Source: Spirochaetaceae bacterium (GTDB lineage: Bacteria > Spirochaetota > Spirochaetia > Treponematales > Treponemataceae). From it: a DNA stretch of 64,000 bases. Every line of letters starts with the position of its first letter. The stretch's first letter is position 1. Below are positions 24,173-32,706 of this stretch, in pieces. Below the pieces are notes generated by a model. That model had not been told where the DNA came from and did no database searches. It worked only from the letters and a program-made list of their open reading frames with translations. Position numbers and translations under genes: made by a program. The stretch lies in the NCBI GenBank assembly GCA_017416145.1, contig JAFQDD010000022.1, forward strand, positions 1-64,000, given 5' to 3'.

Positions 24173-24912
24173 GCAGACATTTTTCGTTTGAAAACAATTA
24201 TTGCTAGTGTGAAAAGTCCTACAGCGTAAGCGGTTACAACACCTAACGGAAGCCAAATCTCTGAATAGTTGCCGGTTAATACGTATTTCCCAAGGTTTGT
24301 GGCGTGTACAAAAGGAAGAGCATAAGCAATAGCTTTGAAAGCTCCACCAATCAAGTCTAGAGGAATCCAAGCACCAGAAAGCCAAGCACAAAGGTTTGTA
24401 AGCAAGGCACCGCAAAGACCACCAACTTGTTTGTCGTTAAAAATGCTTCCACAAAGTAAACCAATTCCAATAAACATAATGGCAGTTGGAATGTTTATCA
24501 AAATGGCTGGAATTATGTTCCAAGTTGGAGTTAAGCCCATTATCAAGGCGAAACCAAAAGAAATTGCACTTTGTCCAAGGGCAATAAACAAAAGTGGAAT
24601 GCTGTATCCAAGTATAAAATCCTTTGATTTTAGAGGAGAAGCATACAATCGCAAAAGATAAGAAGATGTTCTGTCTTTTGAAACTAGCATCGCACTAAAA
24701 AGTGAAATAAATGAAAAGCCAAAGACAATCATTCCCGGGGTTAGATTGTTGATTTCAAAAAGAGTAGTGGCTCCTGCATCCTGTGGAATACTTTTGTTTA
24801 TGATAGAAAAAAGTAATATCAAAATGATAGGGAAGCCAAGTCCAAATCCCACAGTTAGTGGATCTCTAATAATTTCTTTTGTACAACGTGAAGCAAAAAC
24901 CTTAGTTTTCAT
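24160..24912 (-). CDS. ABC-2 type transporter permease
   Basis: 250 residues from ATG 24912, which is preceded by AGGGGGAAA; a longer in-frame start at 25011 lies inside the ATPase gene and is rejected. About six membrane helices (GFPIILILLFS, MIVFGFSFISLFSAMLV, and a last helix near TAYAVGLFTLAIIVF). Typical of drug/lipid/polysaccharide exporters of the DrrB/NodJ type. It overlaps the ATPase stop by 11 nt. Substrate unknown. Confidence 0.85.
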   Translation of the reverse strand: MKTKVFASRCTKEIIRDPLTVGFGLGFPIILILLFSIINKSIPQDAGATTLFEINNLTPGMIVFGFSFISLFSAMLVSKDRTSSYLLRLYASPLKSKDFILGYSIPLLFIALGQSAISFGFALIMGLTPTWNIIPAILINIPTAIMFIGIGLLCGSIFNDKQVGGLCGALLTNLCAWLSGAWIPLDLIGGAFKAIAYALPFVHATNLGKYVLTGNYSEIWLPLGVVTAYAVGLFTLAIIVFKRKMSADKM

Positions 24913-25654
24913 TGTGATTTCCCCCTGTAGTTGTGTCTGTGCAAAGTGATACAAAAGCGTCTTCAAAGTTTTTTGCACCAGTTTTTTCAATAAGTTCTGC
25001 TGCGGTTCCAAGAGCTTTTAATTTTCCCTGAGCCATTACAGCAATTCTGTCTGAAAGATTTTCGGCTTCTTCTAGATAATGGGTTGTTAAAATTATGGTG
25101 ATTTTTCCCTTTAAGCTAGAAATCACATTCCAAAGTTCTCGTCGAGCTAAAACGTCTAATCCCAAAGTTGGCTCGTCTAAAAAGAGGATTTTTGGCTCTG
25201 AAATCAAAGCCATGGCGATACTTAACCGACGTTGCCATCCACCAGATAAAGTTTTTGCCCTTTGATTTTGAAATTCTTCCAGGTTAAAATCTTCTATCAT
25301 TTTTTGCGCTTTAGCTTTTTGTTCTTCTTTTGAAGCACCGTAAATTCCAGCAATAAATTCTAGGTTTTCCTTTACGGTAAGATTTTGAGCGATGGCTGTT
25401 TCTTGTGGTGAAACATTTATAATTTCTTTTACTTTTAGGCTTTCTTTTGAAATAGAATAGCCGCCTAAAGTTGCGTCGCCAGAAGTGGCAGAGCAAAGTC
25501 CGCAAAGCATTTTAATTGTGGTGGTTTTTCCAGCACCGTTTACACCAAGAAGGCTAAAAAGTTCACCTTTTTTGATTTCAAGACTTAAATTGTCTACAGC
25601 TTTTTTTGTACCAAAGGTTTTGCACAAGTTTTTAATTTCAATTGCGTTTTCCAT
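24902..25654 (-). CDS. ABC transporter ATP-binding protein
   Basis: 250 residues. Walker A GVNGAGKTTTIKML (about 38-51), Q-loop SPQETAI, signature LSGGWQRRLSIAMAL, Walker B KILFLDEPTLGLD, H-loop TTHYLEE. It belongs to the DrrA/CcmA-like group that powers ABC-2 permeases. It is the second gene of a probable AbrB-ATPase-permease operon (23-nt gap after the AbrB gene). Confidence 0.92.
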   Translation of the reverse strand: MENAIEIKNLCKTFGTKKAVDNLSLEIKKGELFSLLGVNGAGKTTTIKMLCGLCSATSGDATLGGYSISKESLKVKEIINVSPQETAIAQNLTVKENLEFIAGIYGASKEEQKAKAQKMIEDFNLEEFQNQRAKTLSGGWQRRLSIAMALISEPKILFLDEPTLGLDVLARRELWNVISSLKGKITIILTTHYLEEAENLSDRIAVMAQGKLKALGTAAELIEKTGAKNFEDAFVSLCTDTTTGGNHNEN

Positions 25655-25677
25655 AGATTTCTCTTTATATTTTTTGA

Positions 25678-25920
25678 TTATGAATTGGTTTCTTCGTCAT
25701 TAGAATCTGGGAAAGTTTCTTTCATAACAGATTCTGCGATGCTCATCATTCTGTCGTTTTGCACAAGAGCAATTCCCCGTTTTTTGTCTGCAAGTAGGAC
25801 GATTGTATCTCCTAGTTCAAGGCCAAACATTTCTCGAGCTGCCTTTGGAATTACGATTTGCCCTTTTTCTCCAATGGTAACTGTGGAAATAAACCTTCCT
25901 TTTGGTATTTTAGGTTTCAT
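25678..25920 (-). CDS. AbrB/SpoVT-type DNA-binding protein
   Basis: 80 residues. The swapped-hairpin DNA-binding motif is complete: FISTVTIGEKGQIVIPKAAREMFGLELGDTIVLLAD. AGGAG lies before the ATG. It precedes the ABC exporter genes and probably regulates them. It could also be an antitoxin-like protein, but no toxin is adjacent on this strand. Confidence 0.85.
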   Translation of the reverse strand: MKPKIPKGRFISTVTIGEKGQIVIPKAAREMFGLELGDTIVLLADKKRGIALVQNDRMMSIAESVMKETFPDSNDEETNS

Positions 25921-25960
25921 AAGTTTGCTCCTGATAAGTTATAAAAGTATAAAAAGTAGG

Positions 25961-25975
25961 AAAAGTTGTACTTTT
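25961..25975. promoter_or_regulatory. Palindrome upstream of the AbrB-type regulator
   Basis: AAAAGT-TGT-ACTTTT is a perfect inverted repeat 40 nt upstream of the regulator start, within its likely promoter. Candidate autoregulatory operator. Confidence 0.4.
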
Positions 25976-26037
25976 ATTACATAGTATAACTGGAAATAGA
26001 TTTTGTCAAGGAAAGGGAAGAATATTGGAAAAGAATG

Positions 26038-26066
26038 TTGACATTACACTTGTACAATAGTACAAT
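26038..26066 (+). promoter_or_regulatory. Promoter with overlapping operator for the second PIN system
   Basis: TTGACA (26038-26043), 17 nt, TACAAT (26061-26066), then 6 nt to the ATG at 26073. The perfect inverted repeat TTGTAC-AATA-GTACAA (26050-26065) covers the -10 box, so repressor binding would shut the promoter. Confidence 0.65.
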
Positions 26067-26072
26067 ACTAAT

Positions 26073-26462
26073 ATGAAACAAATGGTAATTGATGCTTCTT
26101 GTATTTTGGCTTTTTTGTTGAATCAAGAAGGATGTAATGAGGTTAAATCAATAGTTGCGGATTCAGAATTGGTGGCTCCAACCTGTCTGTCTTTTGAAAT
26201 TGGAAATGCAATTTCTAAATTGATTAAACGCAATTTACTCTCAATAGTAGATGGTGTGGCTGTTTTTCACGAATTTGCAAAAATTCCAATTAGATTGATA
26301 GAACCAAATATTCCTTCTTCTATTGTTTTGGCAGGGCAATCAGATTCCTATTCTTACGACGCATTTTACATAAATCTTGCAACTCAGTTTTCATTACCGT
26401 TATTTACCTTTGATGAAAAAATGAGGCAAATTTCAGCAGAAAGGGGGATTTTATGCTTGTAA
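26073..26462 (+). CDS. PIN-domain toxin-like protein
   Basis: 129 residues. Acidic PIN residues: Asp in MVIDASCILAF (about 7), Glu in SFEIGNAI (about 49), Asp in SYDAFYINLA (about 101) and FTFDEKM (about 118). It is transcribed first, with the antitoxin-like gene overlapping its end by 10 nt, the reverse of the usual VapBC order. The mRNA appears leaderless. A toxin role is inferred from the fold and the overlapping partner. Confidence 0.8.
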   Translation: MKQMVIDASCILAFLLNQEGCNEVKSIVADSELVAPTCLSFEIGNAISKLIKRNLLSIVDGVAVFHEFAKIPIRLIEPNIPSSIVLAGQSDSYSYDAFYINLATQFSLPLFTFDEKMRQISAERGILCL

Positions 26463-26671
26463 TGACTTTTTCAGAAGCTCGTCAAAATTTTGCTACGGCT
26501 TTAGACAGTTCAAAAAAAGATGGAGCGGTGATTATAAAAAGAGCAGATGGGTCAGTTTTTAAAATTACCCCAGAAATCCCAAAATCACCTTTTGAAGGTA
26601 TAAAAACTTTGGCGGATATAAAAAAAGAAGAGATTTTCTTAGCTTTACGAGAAACTCGAGAAGAAAACTGA
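26453..26671 (+). CDS. Small Phd/YefM-like antitoxin
   Basis: 72 residues. FSEARQNFATALDSSKKDGAV is the Phd/YefM N-terminal helix pair, followed by IIKRADGSVFKITPE strands and a short charged tail. GGGGA lies before the start at 26453; ATG 26462 is an alternative. It overlaps the PIN gene and is a probable antitoxin. Confidence 0.72.
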   Translation: MLVMTFSEARQNFATALDSSKKDGAVIIKRADGSVFKITPEIPKSPFEGIKTLADIKKEEIFLALRETREEN

Positions 26672-26724
26672 TTGTTTTTCTTAAAAAGACTTTTTATTTT
26701 TGAAAGATTTATTATACTAAAATC

Positions 26725-27741
26725 ATGAAAAAATCTATTTTGCCAATAATTTGTATTGTCTTTTCTCTTTTGATTTTTAGTTGTGGAAAGCCAACTCCTG
26801 TTTCTCGGCAAGAGATTGCTTTTGGAACAGTTTGTTCTATTACTTTGTATGAAAAAAACGCTGAAAAGGTTTTGGAACAATGTTTTCTTCGGCTCCAAGA
26901 ATTAGATGATATTTTTAATGTAAATGAAGAAGAGTCTGATATTAATTTAATTAATAAAATGGCAGGACTTGCTCCAGCAACTGTTTCTAAAGAAGCAATT
27001 TTTGTGCTTAAACAGGCAAAGGAATTTGCAAAGCTAACTAATGGCAACTTTGACCCAACTATTGGGCCACTGGTGAAAGTTTGGAACATAAACGGTAAAA
27101 ATCCAAAAGTGCCAAACCAGAGTAAGATTGATAAAGCTCGTGCTTTGGTAAATTTTGAAAACTTGATATTAAACGAAAACACCAACACAGCTTATATTGA
27201 AAAAGATATGAGCCTTGATGTGGGGGGAATTGCAAAAGGCTTTGCTGCTGATGAAATGGTGAAAATCCTTTCAGAAAATGATATTACTTACGGGATAATA
27301 AATCTTGGAGGAAATATTTTTGCTTATGGAACAAAAAACACAGAAAAAAAGGGTGAAAGTTGGAATATTGGCATAAAAAATCCAATAAATCCCGAATTCG
27401 GTTCTGCTTTTTCTGTAAAAGTTAAAAACAAAACTGTGGTAACTTCTGGAAATTACGAACGATTTTTTGAGGAAAATGGAGTTCGATATCATCATATAAT
27501 TGATGTGAAGGATGGTTATCCGTGTCAAAATGGGATTGTGAGTTTTACGATTATTGGTGATTCTTCGTTGATGGCAGATGCTTTGAGTACTAGCTGTTTT
27601 ATTTTGGGAAAGGAAAAGGGTATTGAGCTTTTGGAAAGTCTTGGGATTCAGGGATTTTGTGTTACTTCTGATAAAAAAGTCTATGCCACAAAGGATTTGG
27701 AAGCAAATTTAGTGATTTTGGATGATTCTTTTTCTTTCTAA
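26725..27741 (+). CDS. apbE: FAD:protein FMN transferase (ApbE), lipoprotein
   Basis: 338 residues, family-typical length. Lipobox IFSC near residue 19. ApbE landmarks: FGTVCSITLYEKNA, GNFDPTIGPLVKVW, DVGGIAKGFAADEM, INLGGNIFAYG, YHHIIDVKDGYPC, and the Asp/Ser/Thr cluster MADALSTSCFILG. The family covalently attaches FMN to Ser/Thr of flavoproteins such as RnfG and NqrC subunits outside the cytoplasmic membrane. The start lies 6 nt after TATACT (26713-26718). No target flavoprotein gene is in the window. Confidence 0.93.
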   Translation: MKKSILPIICIVFSLLIFSCGKPTPVSRQEIAFGTVCSITLYEKNAEKVLEQCFLRLQELDDIFNVNEEESDINLINKMAGLAPATVSKEAIFVLKQAKEFAKLTNGNFDPTIGPLVKVWNINGKNPKVPNQSKIDKARALVNFENLILNENTNTAYIEKDMSLDVGGIAKGFAADEMVKILSENDITYGIINLGGNIFAYGTKNTEKKGESWNIGIKNPINPEFGSAFSVKVKNKTVVTSGNYERFFEENGVRYHHIIDVKDGYPCQNGIVSFTIIGDSSLMADALSTSCFILGKEKGIELLESLGIQGFCVTSDKKVYATKDLEANLVILDDSFSF

Positions 27742-27780
27742 AATTTTGGGAATATGCAATAGGTTGTTTATCAGCAACTA

Positions 27781-27889
27781 ACCCGGATGTGGAGGGTGGA
27801 AAACTTGTTTTCCAGTAAAAGTTTTCTAAACTTTTACCGAAGTGAAAGCGGAGCCTGGAACAAGCCGGTGGGGAATCAGCTGTTCCAAA
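27781..27889. repeat. Structured intergenic repeat, copy A
   Basis: TGGAGGG is followed by the hairpin GGAAAAC-TT-GTTTTCC (27798-27813), then GTAAAAGTTT/AAACTTTTAC (27815-27837), then CCGAAG and CGGAGCC. Copies B (62836-62920) and C (61046-61100) share the TGGAG-hairpin-CCGAA order. Function unknown. Confidence 0.45.
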
Positions 27890-27893
27890 AAAA

Positions 27894-28685
27894 TTATTTT
27901 ACTAAAACTAGTTTTTTGTACGGGATTTCGATGTTGTTGGCGTCTAGGGTTTCTTTTACGGTGATGAAGAGTTGGTTTTTGAAATCCATGTAGTTTTCGC
28001 TTTTTGTCCAAGCGGCTAGGGTGAGTTTGATGCCTGAGTCTTCGAAACTTTCAATAAAAACTTGTGGTTCTGGCTTTGGAATGTGGAGGCTGCATTGTTG
28101 TGGCACGTTTTTTAGTAATTCTACTGCGGATTTTAGGTCTGCGTCGTAGGAAATTGTGACGCTGAGACTGAATCGTCTGATGGGGAAATAGCTACTGTTT
28201 TTTAGGTTGGCGTTGATGATGGTTTCGTTTGGGATTCGGATGTATTGGTTATCAGGGGTGTGAATGCGAACGGAAAGCATATTGATTGAGTCGATGGTAC
28301 CAGCTTCTGTTCCGATTGTGATATAGTCTCCAACGGTAAGTGCGTGTTCTGTGAGTAGAAAAAGTCCGCTGATGATGTTGCTGAATGAGGTTTGGGCTGC
28401 AAAACCGATGGCGATTCCGGCAATTCCAGCGGCTCCAAAAAGGGCTGTAAGTTTGATGTTAAATAAGCCTAAAATCAAAAAGATGATAATCACGTAAAAT
28501 GCGTATTTTATAAGCTTGGTGACCAAGTAACTAGAGTTTGGCTTCATTTTTGGATAAGCAAATTTTTTTAGTATTTTTGTTAAAACTATATAAGAAATTA
28601 TAAAGATTCCGATGCCTATTCCGCCAAAAATGAATCGCTGGATTACAGCTGGTGTAAATAAATCTGATAATATGTTCTTGTCCAT
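27894..28685 (-). CDS. mscS: Small-conductance mechanosensitive channel (MscS family)
   Basis: 263 residues. Three N-terminal membrane helices, the third being the pore helix with Gly/Ala packing (GAAGIAGIAIGFAAQTSFSN). VGDYITIGTEAGTIDSI and PNETIINANLKNSS follow in the beta domain. MscS channels release solutes on hypo-osmotic shock. The start codon is 6 nt from TATATT on the minus strand (28692-28697) and lacks a Shine-Dalgarno sequence. Confidence 0.93.
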   Translation of the reverse strand: MDKNILSDLFTPAVIQRFIFGGIGIGIFIISYIVLTKILKKFAYPKMKPNSSYLVTKLIKYAFYVIIIFLILGLFNIKLTALFGAAGIAGIAIGFAAQTSFSNIISGLFLLTEHALTVGDYITIGTEAGTIDSINMLSVRIHTPDNQYIRIPNETIINANLKNSSYFPIRRFSLSVTISYDADLKSAVELLKNVPQQCSLHIPKPEPQVFIESFEDSGIKLTLAAWTKSENYMDFKNQLFITVKETLDANNIEIPYKKLVLVK

Positions 28686-28718
28686 TTTTGAAATATACTT
28701 AGAAAATTATGCTAAAGG

Positions 28719-29360
28719 CTAGTTTTTTGCACAAAGGTGGCTTATTGGGCATTCTTCGCATTTTGGGTTTCGGGCTGTGCAAATGTAGCGGCCGTGTAAG
28801 ATTAGCCAGTGGTGGGCGTGTTCTAAGTATTGGGCTGGAATTCGCTTTAAGAGAGATTTTTCTACTTCAAGAGGAGTTGTTCCTTCTGCAAGGCCGATTT
28901 TTGGGCTGATTCTAAGTAGGTGAGTATCCACTGGCATGGTGGGTTTGTTGAATATGACGTTTAGAACCACGTTGGCTGTTTTTCGCCCAACACCGGGGAG
29001 CTTTTCTAAATCCTCGCGGTTGTCTGGCACTGTGGAGTTAAAGTCTGATATCAACATTTTGCTCATGGCAATTACGTGTTTTGCTTTGTTTTTGTAAAGC
29101 CCAATGGATTTTATGTAGGAAACAAGTTTTTCTTCTCCAAGGGCTGCCATTTTTTCTGGAGTGTCTGCAATTTTAAAAAGAGCTTCTGTGGCTTTATTTA
29201 CGCTTTTGTCTGTGGTTTGGGCAGAAAGAGCCACTGCCACCAAAAGTGTGAAGGGATTTGAGTAATTTAATTCTGATTTTGGTGCAGGGTTTAGTTTTTT
29301 AAAAATCTCGAAAACTTCAATAATTTGGTTTTCTGAAAGTAAAACAAAGTTGTTGGACAT
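28719..29360 (-). CDS. nth: Endonuclease III (DNA glycosylase/AP lyase)
   Basis: 213 residues. Helix-hairpin-helix LEKLPGVGRKTANVVLN with the catalytic Lys in GRKTA, then the catalytic Asp in PVDTHLLRIS. The C-terminal 4Fe-4S loop is ICTARNPKCEECPISHLC. It excises oxidised pyrimidines. An 8-nt gap separates it from the small lipoprotein gene upstream, so it is probably in one transcript with it. Confidence 0.95.
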   Translation of the reverse strand: MSNNFVLLSENQIIEVFEIFKKLNPAPKSELNYSNPFTLLVAVALSAQTTDKSVNKATEALFKIADTPEKMAALGEEKLVSYIKSIGLYKNKAKHVIAMSKMLISDFNSTVPDNREDLEKLPGVGRKTANVVLNVIFNKPTMPVDTHLLRISPKIGLAEGTTPLEVEKSLLKRIPAQYLEHAHHWLILHGRYICTARNPKCEECPISHLCAKN

Positions 29361-29368
29361 AAAAAATC

Positions 29369-29518
29369 CTATTTATTAAAATTAAAAGAAAGTTCAAAGA
29401 CTGCTGTTTCAGAACTTTCTATTATTTCACTTGGAGCGTTGGATTCTACAGATTTTGTTGCACAGGAAAAAAAGCACAACACAAAAAAAGATAAAAGCAA
29501 AAGAAAGAGTTTTTTCAT
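29369..29518 (-). CDS. Small lipoprotein of 49 residues
   Basis: ATG 29518 to TAG 29369. The sequence is a compact signal peptide (MKKLFLLLLSFFVLCFFSC) with lipobox FFSC, then about 30 mostly polar residues ending in FELSFNFNK. GAGG lies 9 nt before the ATG. No function recognised. Confidence 0.6.
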   Translation of the reverse strand: MKKLFLLLLSFFVLCFFSCATKSVESNAPSEIIESSETAVFELSFNFNK

Positions 29519-29679
29519 TCCATAAACCTCATATTGCTTTTCAGTTTAACACAAATTATGAAAAAGGGTAAGGCTATCAAAAATCTTAGAATAACAGAAT
29601 GAATTTTTTATCCATTTTGACATTATTTTAGCAAAAAATTATTTTACTTATAAAAAAACTATAAATATCCGAAAAGAAA

Positions 29680-29707
29680 TTGAGATGTACAAAATTTGTA
29701 TTATAAT
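29680..29707 (+). promoter_or_regulatory. Promoter of the chemoreceptor gene
   Basis: TTGAGA (29680-29685), 16 nt, TATAAT (29702-29707). Transcription from here excludes the upstream in-frame ATG at 29685 and supports the start at 29754, which has a GGAG before it. Confidence 0.55.
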
Positions 29708-29753
29708 TTTATACATCAGTGGAGAGATTAAATATATTGGAGATTTAGACATT

Positions 29754-31838
29754 ATGGAAGAAAACAAAAAGATTGTATCTGCACCTAAAAAACAGAAAAA
29801 ATCTTCTGTATATATGTTGTTATACATTATCCTAATTTGTGGGATTATGATTTTTTCTGGAGCTATTCTGTTTACTGTTTACTCAAACTTGCAAAATGGA
29901 CTTGTTCAGTATTTTGAAGAAGAAGTATCTGGTGATGCTGAATCAATTTTAGGATACATCGATGAGATGTTAGAGGATGATGTAAATCTTGCAAAATATA
30001 TCTCTTCATCTGTTACTACACAGTTTAGATTGAATGGAATGGATTATTCAGTTCTTGAGGTTGTTGCTGGAACTGCAGTTGAATACTTTGGTGTAACAAA
30101 TGTTGTATTCACAGACAAAGCTGGAAATCAAATTTCATCTTCAGAATATGGAACTCTTAAATTTACATCTGGAATATCAAAAGCTGCTATGGGACAAACC
30201 TATAAAATGCTTGTAAAAGATGGTGAAGATTTTGCTGGTGTTGTTTCTTATCCAATATATATCGATGGAAAAGTTGAAGCTGTTGTTACAATGAGTAAGC
30301 CAATTTCAAATCAAGCTTTTGTTGAACATTTTAGTGATTATATGAATGTTGTAATGACTGTTTTCGATAAAGACAAACGTATTTATACAACTCTTGAAGG
30401 AATGCAAGGGACAACTATTGCGGATGCAACTCCAATAAGAAATGCTGAAAATGGAAAATCCACAACATTAAAAACAGAAATAGGTGGATTACCATATATT
30501 GCTCACTATTTCCCTGTAAATGATGCTAATGGAAAATTTTTGACAACTCTTTTTGTTGCAAAGCCATTTTCTGTAGCAACAAGTCTTACTGGTATGATTT
30601 TTGGGACATTAGCAATTGTTATCGTTGTTTTTACAATCATAATCATTATGGTAATAATCATTGCTATAGCAAGATTGATAAAAGCTCCTGTTAAGCGAGT
30701 AACTGATGCGATTTACAACTTGTCCTCTGGTGAAGCTGACTTAACAATGCGTCTACCTATTAACGGAAATAATGAATTTACAACTCTTAGTGAGGGTGTA
30801 AACAAATTTATTGAATTGTTATACGGAATTATCAAAGACTTGGCAAAAGCAAATGACGAATTAAGAGCAGCCAGTCTTGAACTTGGAACAAATGCACAAC
30901 AAGCTGCTAGTGCTACTGCTGAGATTATGGCAAATATTGAATCAGTTCGTCGCCAATCTCAAAACCAGTCTGGTGCTGTTGATAATACTTCTGCTGTATT
31001 AAACAAACAGTTTAAGAATGTTGAATATTTGAGTGGACTTATTACAGAACAAAATGCTGGTATTTCAGAATCTTCTGTTGCTATTGAAGAAATGTTAGGC
31101 AATATTTCTTCTGTAACAAATTCTGTACGAAAAATGTCTGGCAATTTCAAAGAGTTAAGTGTAACTGTTGAAGATGGTCGTGCAAAACTAAATAATGTTG
31201 ACCAGAAAATCAACCAAATTGCTGAGCAATCAAATATGCTTATTCAAGCTAACCAGATGATTTCTCAAATTGCATCTCAAACCAACTTGTTGGCAATGAA
31301 TGCTGCAATTGAGGCAGCTCACGCAGGTGATGCAGGAAAAGGTTTCTCTGTTGTTGCTGACGAAATTAGAAAACTTGCAGAAAATTCTAGTGCTCAATCA
31401 AAGATTATTTCTGGTGAGCTAAAGAGTATTTCAGGTTCTATTAAAGACGTTGTAACACTTTCCCATGATTCTTACACAGCTTTCGGTGAAATTGTTAATC
31501 ACCTTGATACAACTGATATTATTCTTCGAGAAATTAACGGTGCTATGGAAGAACAAGAAATTGCTTCAAAACAAGTATTTGATTCTCTAAGCACAATGAA
31601 AGAGCAATCTGTTCAAGTTAATGAAAAAGCAGATGATATGAATCGTGGAACACAGGCTGTTGTAAAAGATATGGACAATGTTCTTCAGATTTCTGCAACA
31701 ATTCTTGGAAGTATGGACGAAATGGCCGCTGGTGCCCAAGAAATTGGAACTGCAACTCAAGGTGTATCTAACTTGGCTGTTAAGACAAAAGATAATATTG
31801 ATATTATGAACGATCAAATCAATAGATTTAAGTTGTAA
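29754..31838 (+). CDS. Methyl-accepting chemotaxis protein
   Basis: 694 residues from ATG 29754. A first membrane helix lies at about 20-45 ([17 protein letters not shown]), with a periplasmic Cache-like sensor domain to about 285. A second helix (about 293-317) is followed by a HAMP domain ([21 protein letters not shown]). The signalling domain has the conserved hairpin tip ([20 protein letters not shown], then [18 protein letters not shown]). No C-terminal CheR-binding pentapeptide is present. The ligand is unknown. A strong terminator follows. Confidence 0.92.
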   Translation: MEENKKIVSAPKKQKKSSVYMLLYIILICGIMIFSGAILFTVYSNLQNGLVQYFEEEVSGDAESILGYIDEMLEDDVNLAKYISSSVTTQFRLNGMDYSVLEVVAGTAVEYFGVTNVVFTDKAGNQISSSEYGTLKFTSGISKAAMGQTYKMLVKDGEDFAGVVSYPIYIDGKVEAVVTMSKPISNQAFVEHFSDYMNVVMTVFDKDKRIYTTLEGMQGTTIADATPIRNAENGKSTTLKTEIGGLPYIAHYFPVNDANGKFLTTLFVAKPFSVATSLTGMIFGTLAIVIVVFTIIIIMVIIIAIARLIKAPVKRVTDAIYNLSSGEADLTMRLPINGNNEFTTLSEGVNKFIELLYGIIKDLAKANDELRAASLELGTNAQQAASATAEIMANIESVRRQSQNQSGAVDNTSAVLNKQFKNVEYLSGLITEQNAGISESSVAIEEMLGNISSVTNSVRKMSGNFKELSVTVEDGRAKLNNVDQKINQIAEQSNMLIQANQMISQIASQTNLLAMNAAIEAAHAGDAGKGFSVVADEIRKLAENSSAQSKIISGELKSISGSIKDVVTLSHDSYTAFGEIVNHLDTTDIILREINGAMEEQEIASKQVFDSLSTMKEQSVQVNEKADDMNRGTQAVVKDMDNVLQISATILGSMDEMAAGAQEIGTATQGVSNLAVKTKDNIDIMNDQINRFKL

Positions 31839-31865
31839 GATAATTTATCCCCCTTCCTCAAACTT

Positions 31866-31902
31866 AAGGCTATCTAGTTTTTGCTAGGTAGCCTTTTTTC
31901 TT
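31866..31902 (+). terminator. Terminator after the chemoreceptor gene
   Basis: AAGGCTATCTAG (31866-31877) pairs with CTAGGTAGCCTT (31884-31895; one mismatch), followed by a T-run. Confidence 0.8.
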
Positions 31903-32035
31903 GAAAATTAGTTTTTCTAACACAAATCTAACCAAATCTTTACTAAAATCTAAGAGTAAAATAATATTTTTATATTTCCATTAGTCCGAAAAAATATTAT
32001 ATCATAAATATAGATATTTCTTTGAAATCAAAGAA

Positions 32036-32107
32036 ATTAGCAGATTTAAAAAAGTTGTTTTCTTAAGGCGAGTTAAGGGATTTTGCGAAAGCAGCCCTTA
32101 ACCACCG
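32036..32107 (+). promoter_or_regulatory. Structured 5' leader of the PepSY-like gene
   Basis: An outer stem (AGCAGA with TCTGCT) encloses a perfect 8-bp stem, GTTAAGGG/CCCTTAAC, which is capped by TGC-GAAA-GCA with a GNRA loop. The AGGAG ribosome binding site lies about 20 nt further on. I do not recognise a known riboswitch class; it could be an RNA thermometer, a cis-regulator or an mRNA-stabilising fold. Confidence 0.4.
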
Positions 32108-32139
32108 ATTCTGCTAAAGAAATTTAACAGGAGACTAAT

Positions 32140-32556
32140 ATGAAAAAAGTTTTTGTACCATTTTGCTTTGTGGCTATGGCTGCCTTTGCCTGTGGAGCTA
32201 GTAGCACAACATTAAGTGAACTTCCTTCAACAGCTCAAGTTTTCTTAAAAGAATATTTCCCAGATTTTGCGGTTTCTTTTGTTGAAAACGATGATGATGA
32301 ATATGAAGTAACACTTTCAAACAACATAAAAATTGATTTTGATAAGCGGGGAAGATGGAAAAGTATTTCTGCAAATGTAAGTTTGCCACTAGAAATTTTG
32401 CCTGTTCAAGCTCGAGAATATTTAGAAGCTAATTATCCAAATCAAATTGTTGTAGAAATTGATAGAGAAGGTTCGGGATATGAGGTAACTTTGCAAAATA
32501 GACTTGATGTTCATTTTGCTCAAGACGGAAGTTTTTTGAGAGTGGATTCTGACTAA
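32140..32556 (+). CDS. Secreted protein with two PepSY-like (DUF2874-type) repeats
   Basis: 138 residues, signal peptide MKKVFVPFCFVAMAAFACG. Two repeated units follow, each with a LPxxAxxFLKEYFPD-type helix and a YEVTLSNNIKIDFDKRG or YEVTLQNRLDVHFAQDG strand pair. This is the PepSY-like fold of small periplasmic proteins found in gut bacteria; the precise role is unknown. Shine-Dalgarno AGGAG is present. Confidence 0.8.
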   Translation: MKKVFVPFCFVAMAAFACGASSTTLSELPSTAQVFLKEYFPDFAVSFVENDDDEYEVTLSNNIKIDFDKRGRWKSISANVSLPLEILPVQAREYLEANYPNQIVVEIDREGSGYEVTLQNRLDVHFAQDGSFLRVDSD

Positions 32557-32598
32557 AAGAAAATTTTATTCCATAAGTAATTGATTTTCAAAAAACTG

Positions 32599-32633
32599 GC
32601 TGATTAGAGTTTAGTCTTTAATCAGCTTTTTTT
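32599..32633 (+). terminator. Terminator after the PepSY-like gene
   Basis: GCTGATTA (32599-32606) pairs with TAATCAGC (32619-32626), followed by seven T. Confidence 0.75.
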
Positions 32634-32706
32634 ATCTAAAAAGGATTTTCCTAGTAAAAACCATTCTTGTGTTGTATAATATTAACAAAGTTTTTAAGGT
32701 GGGAAA

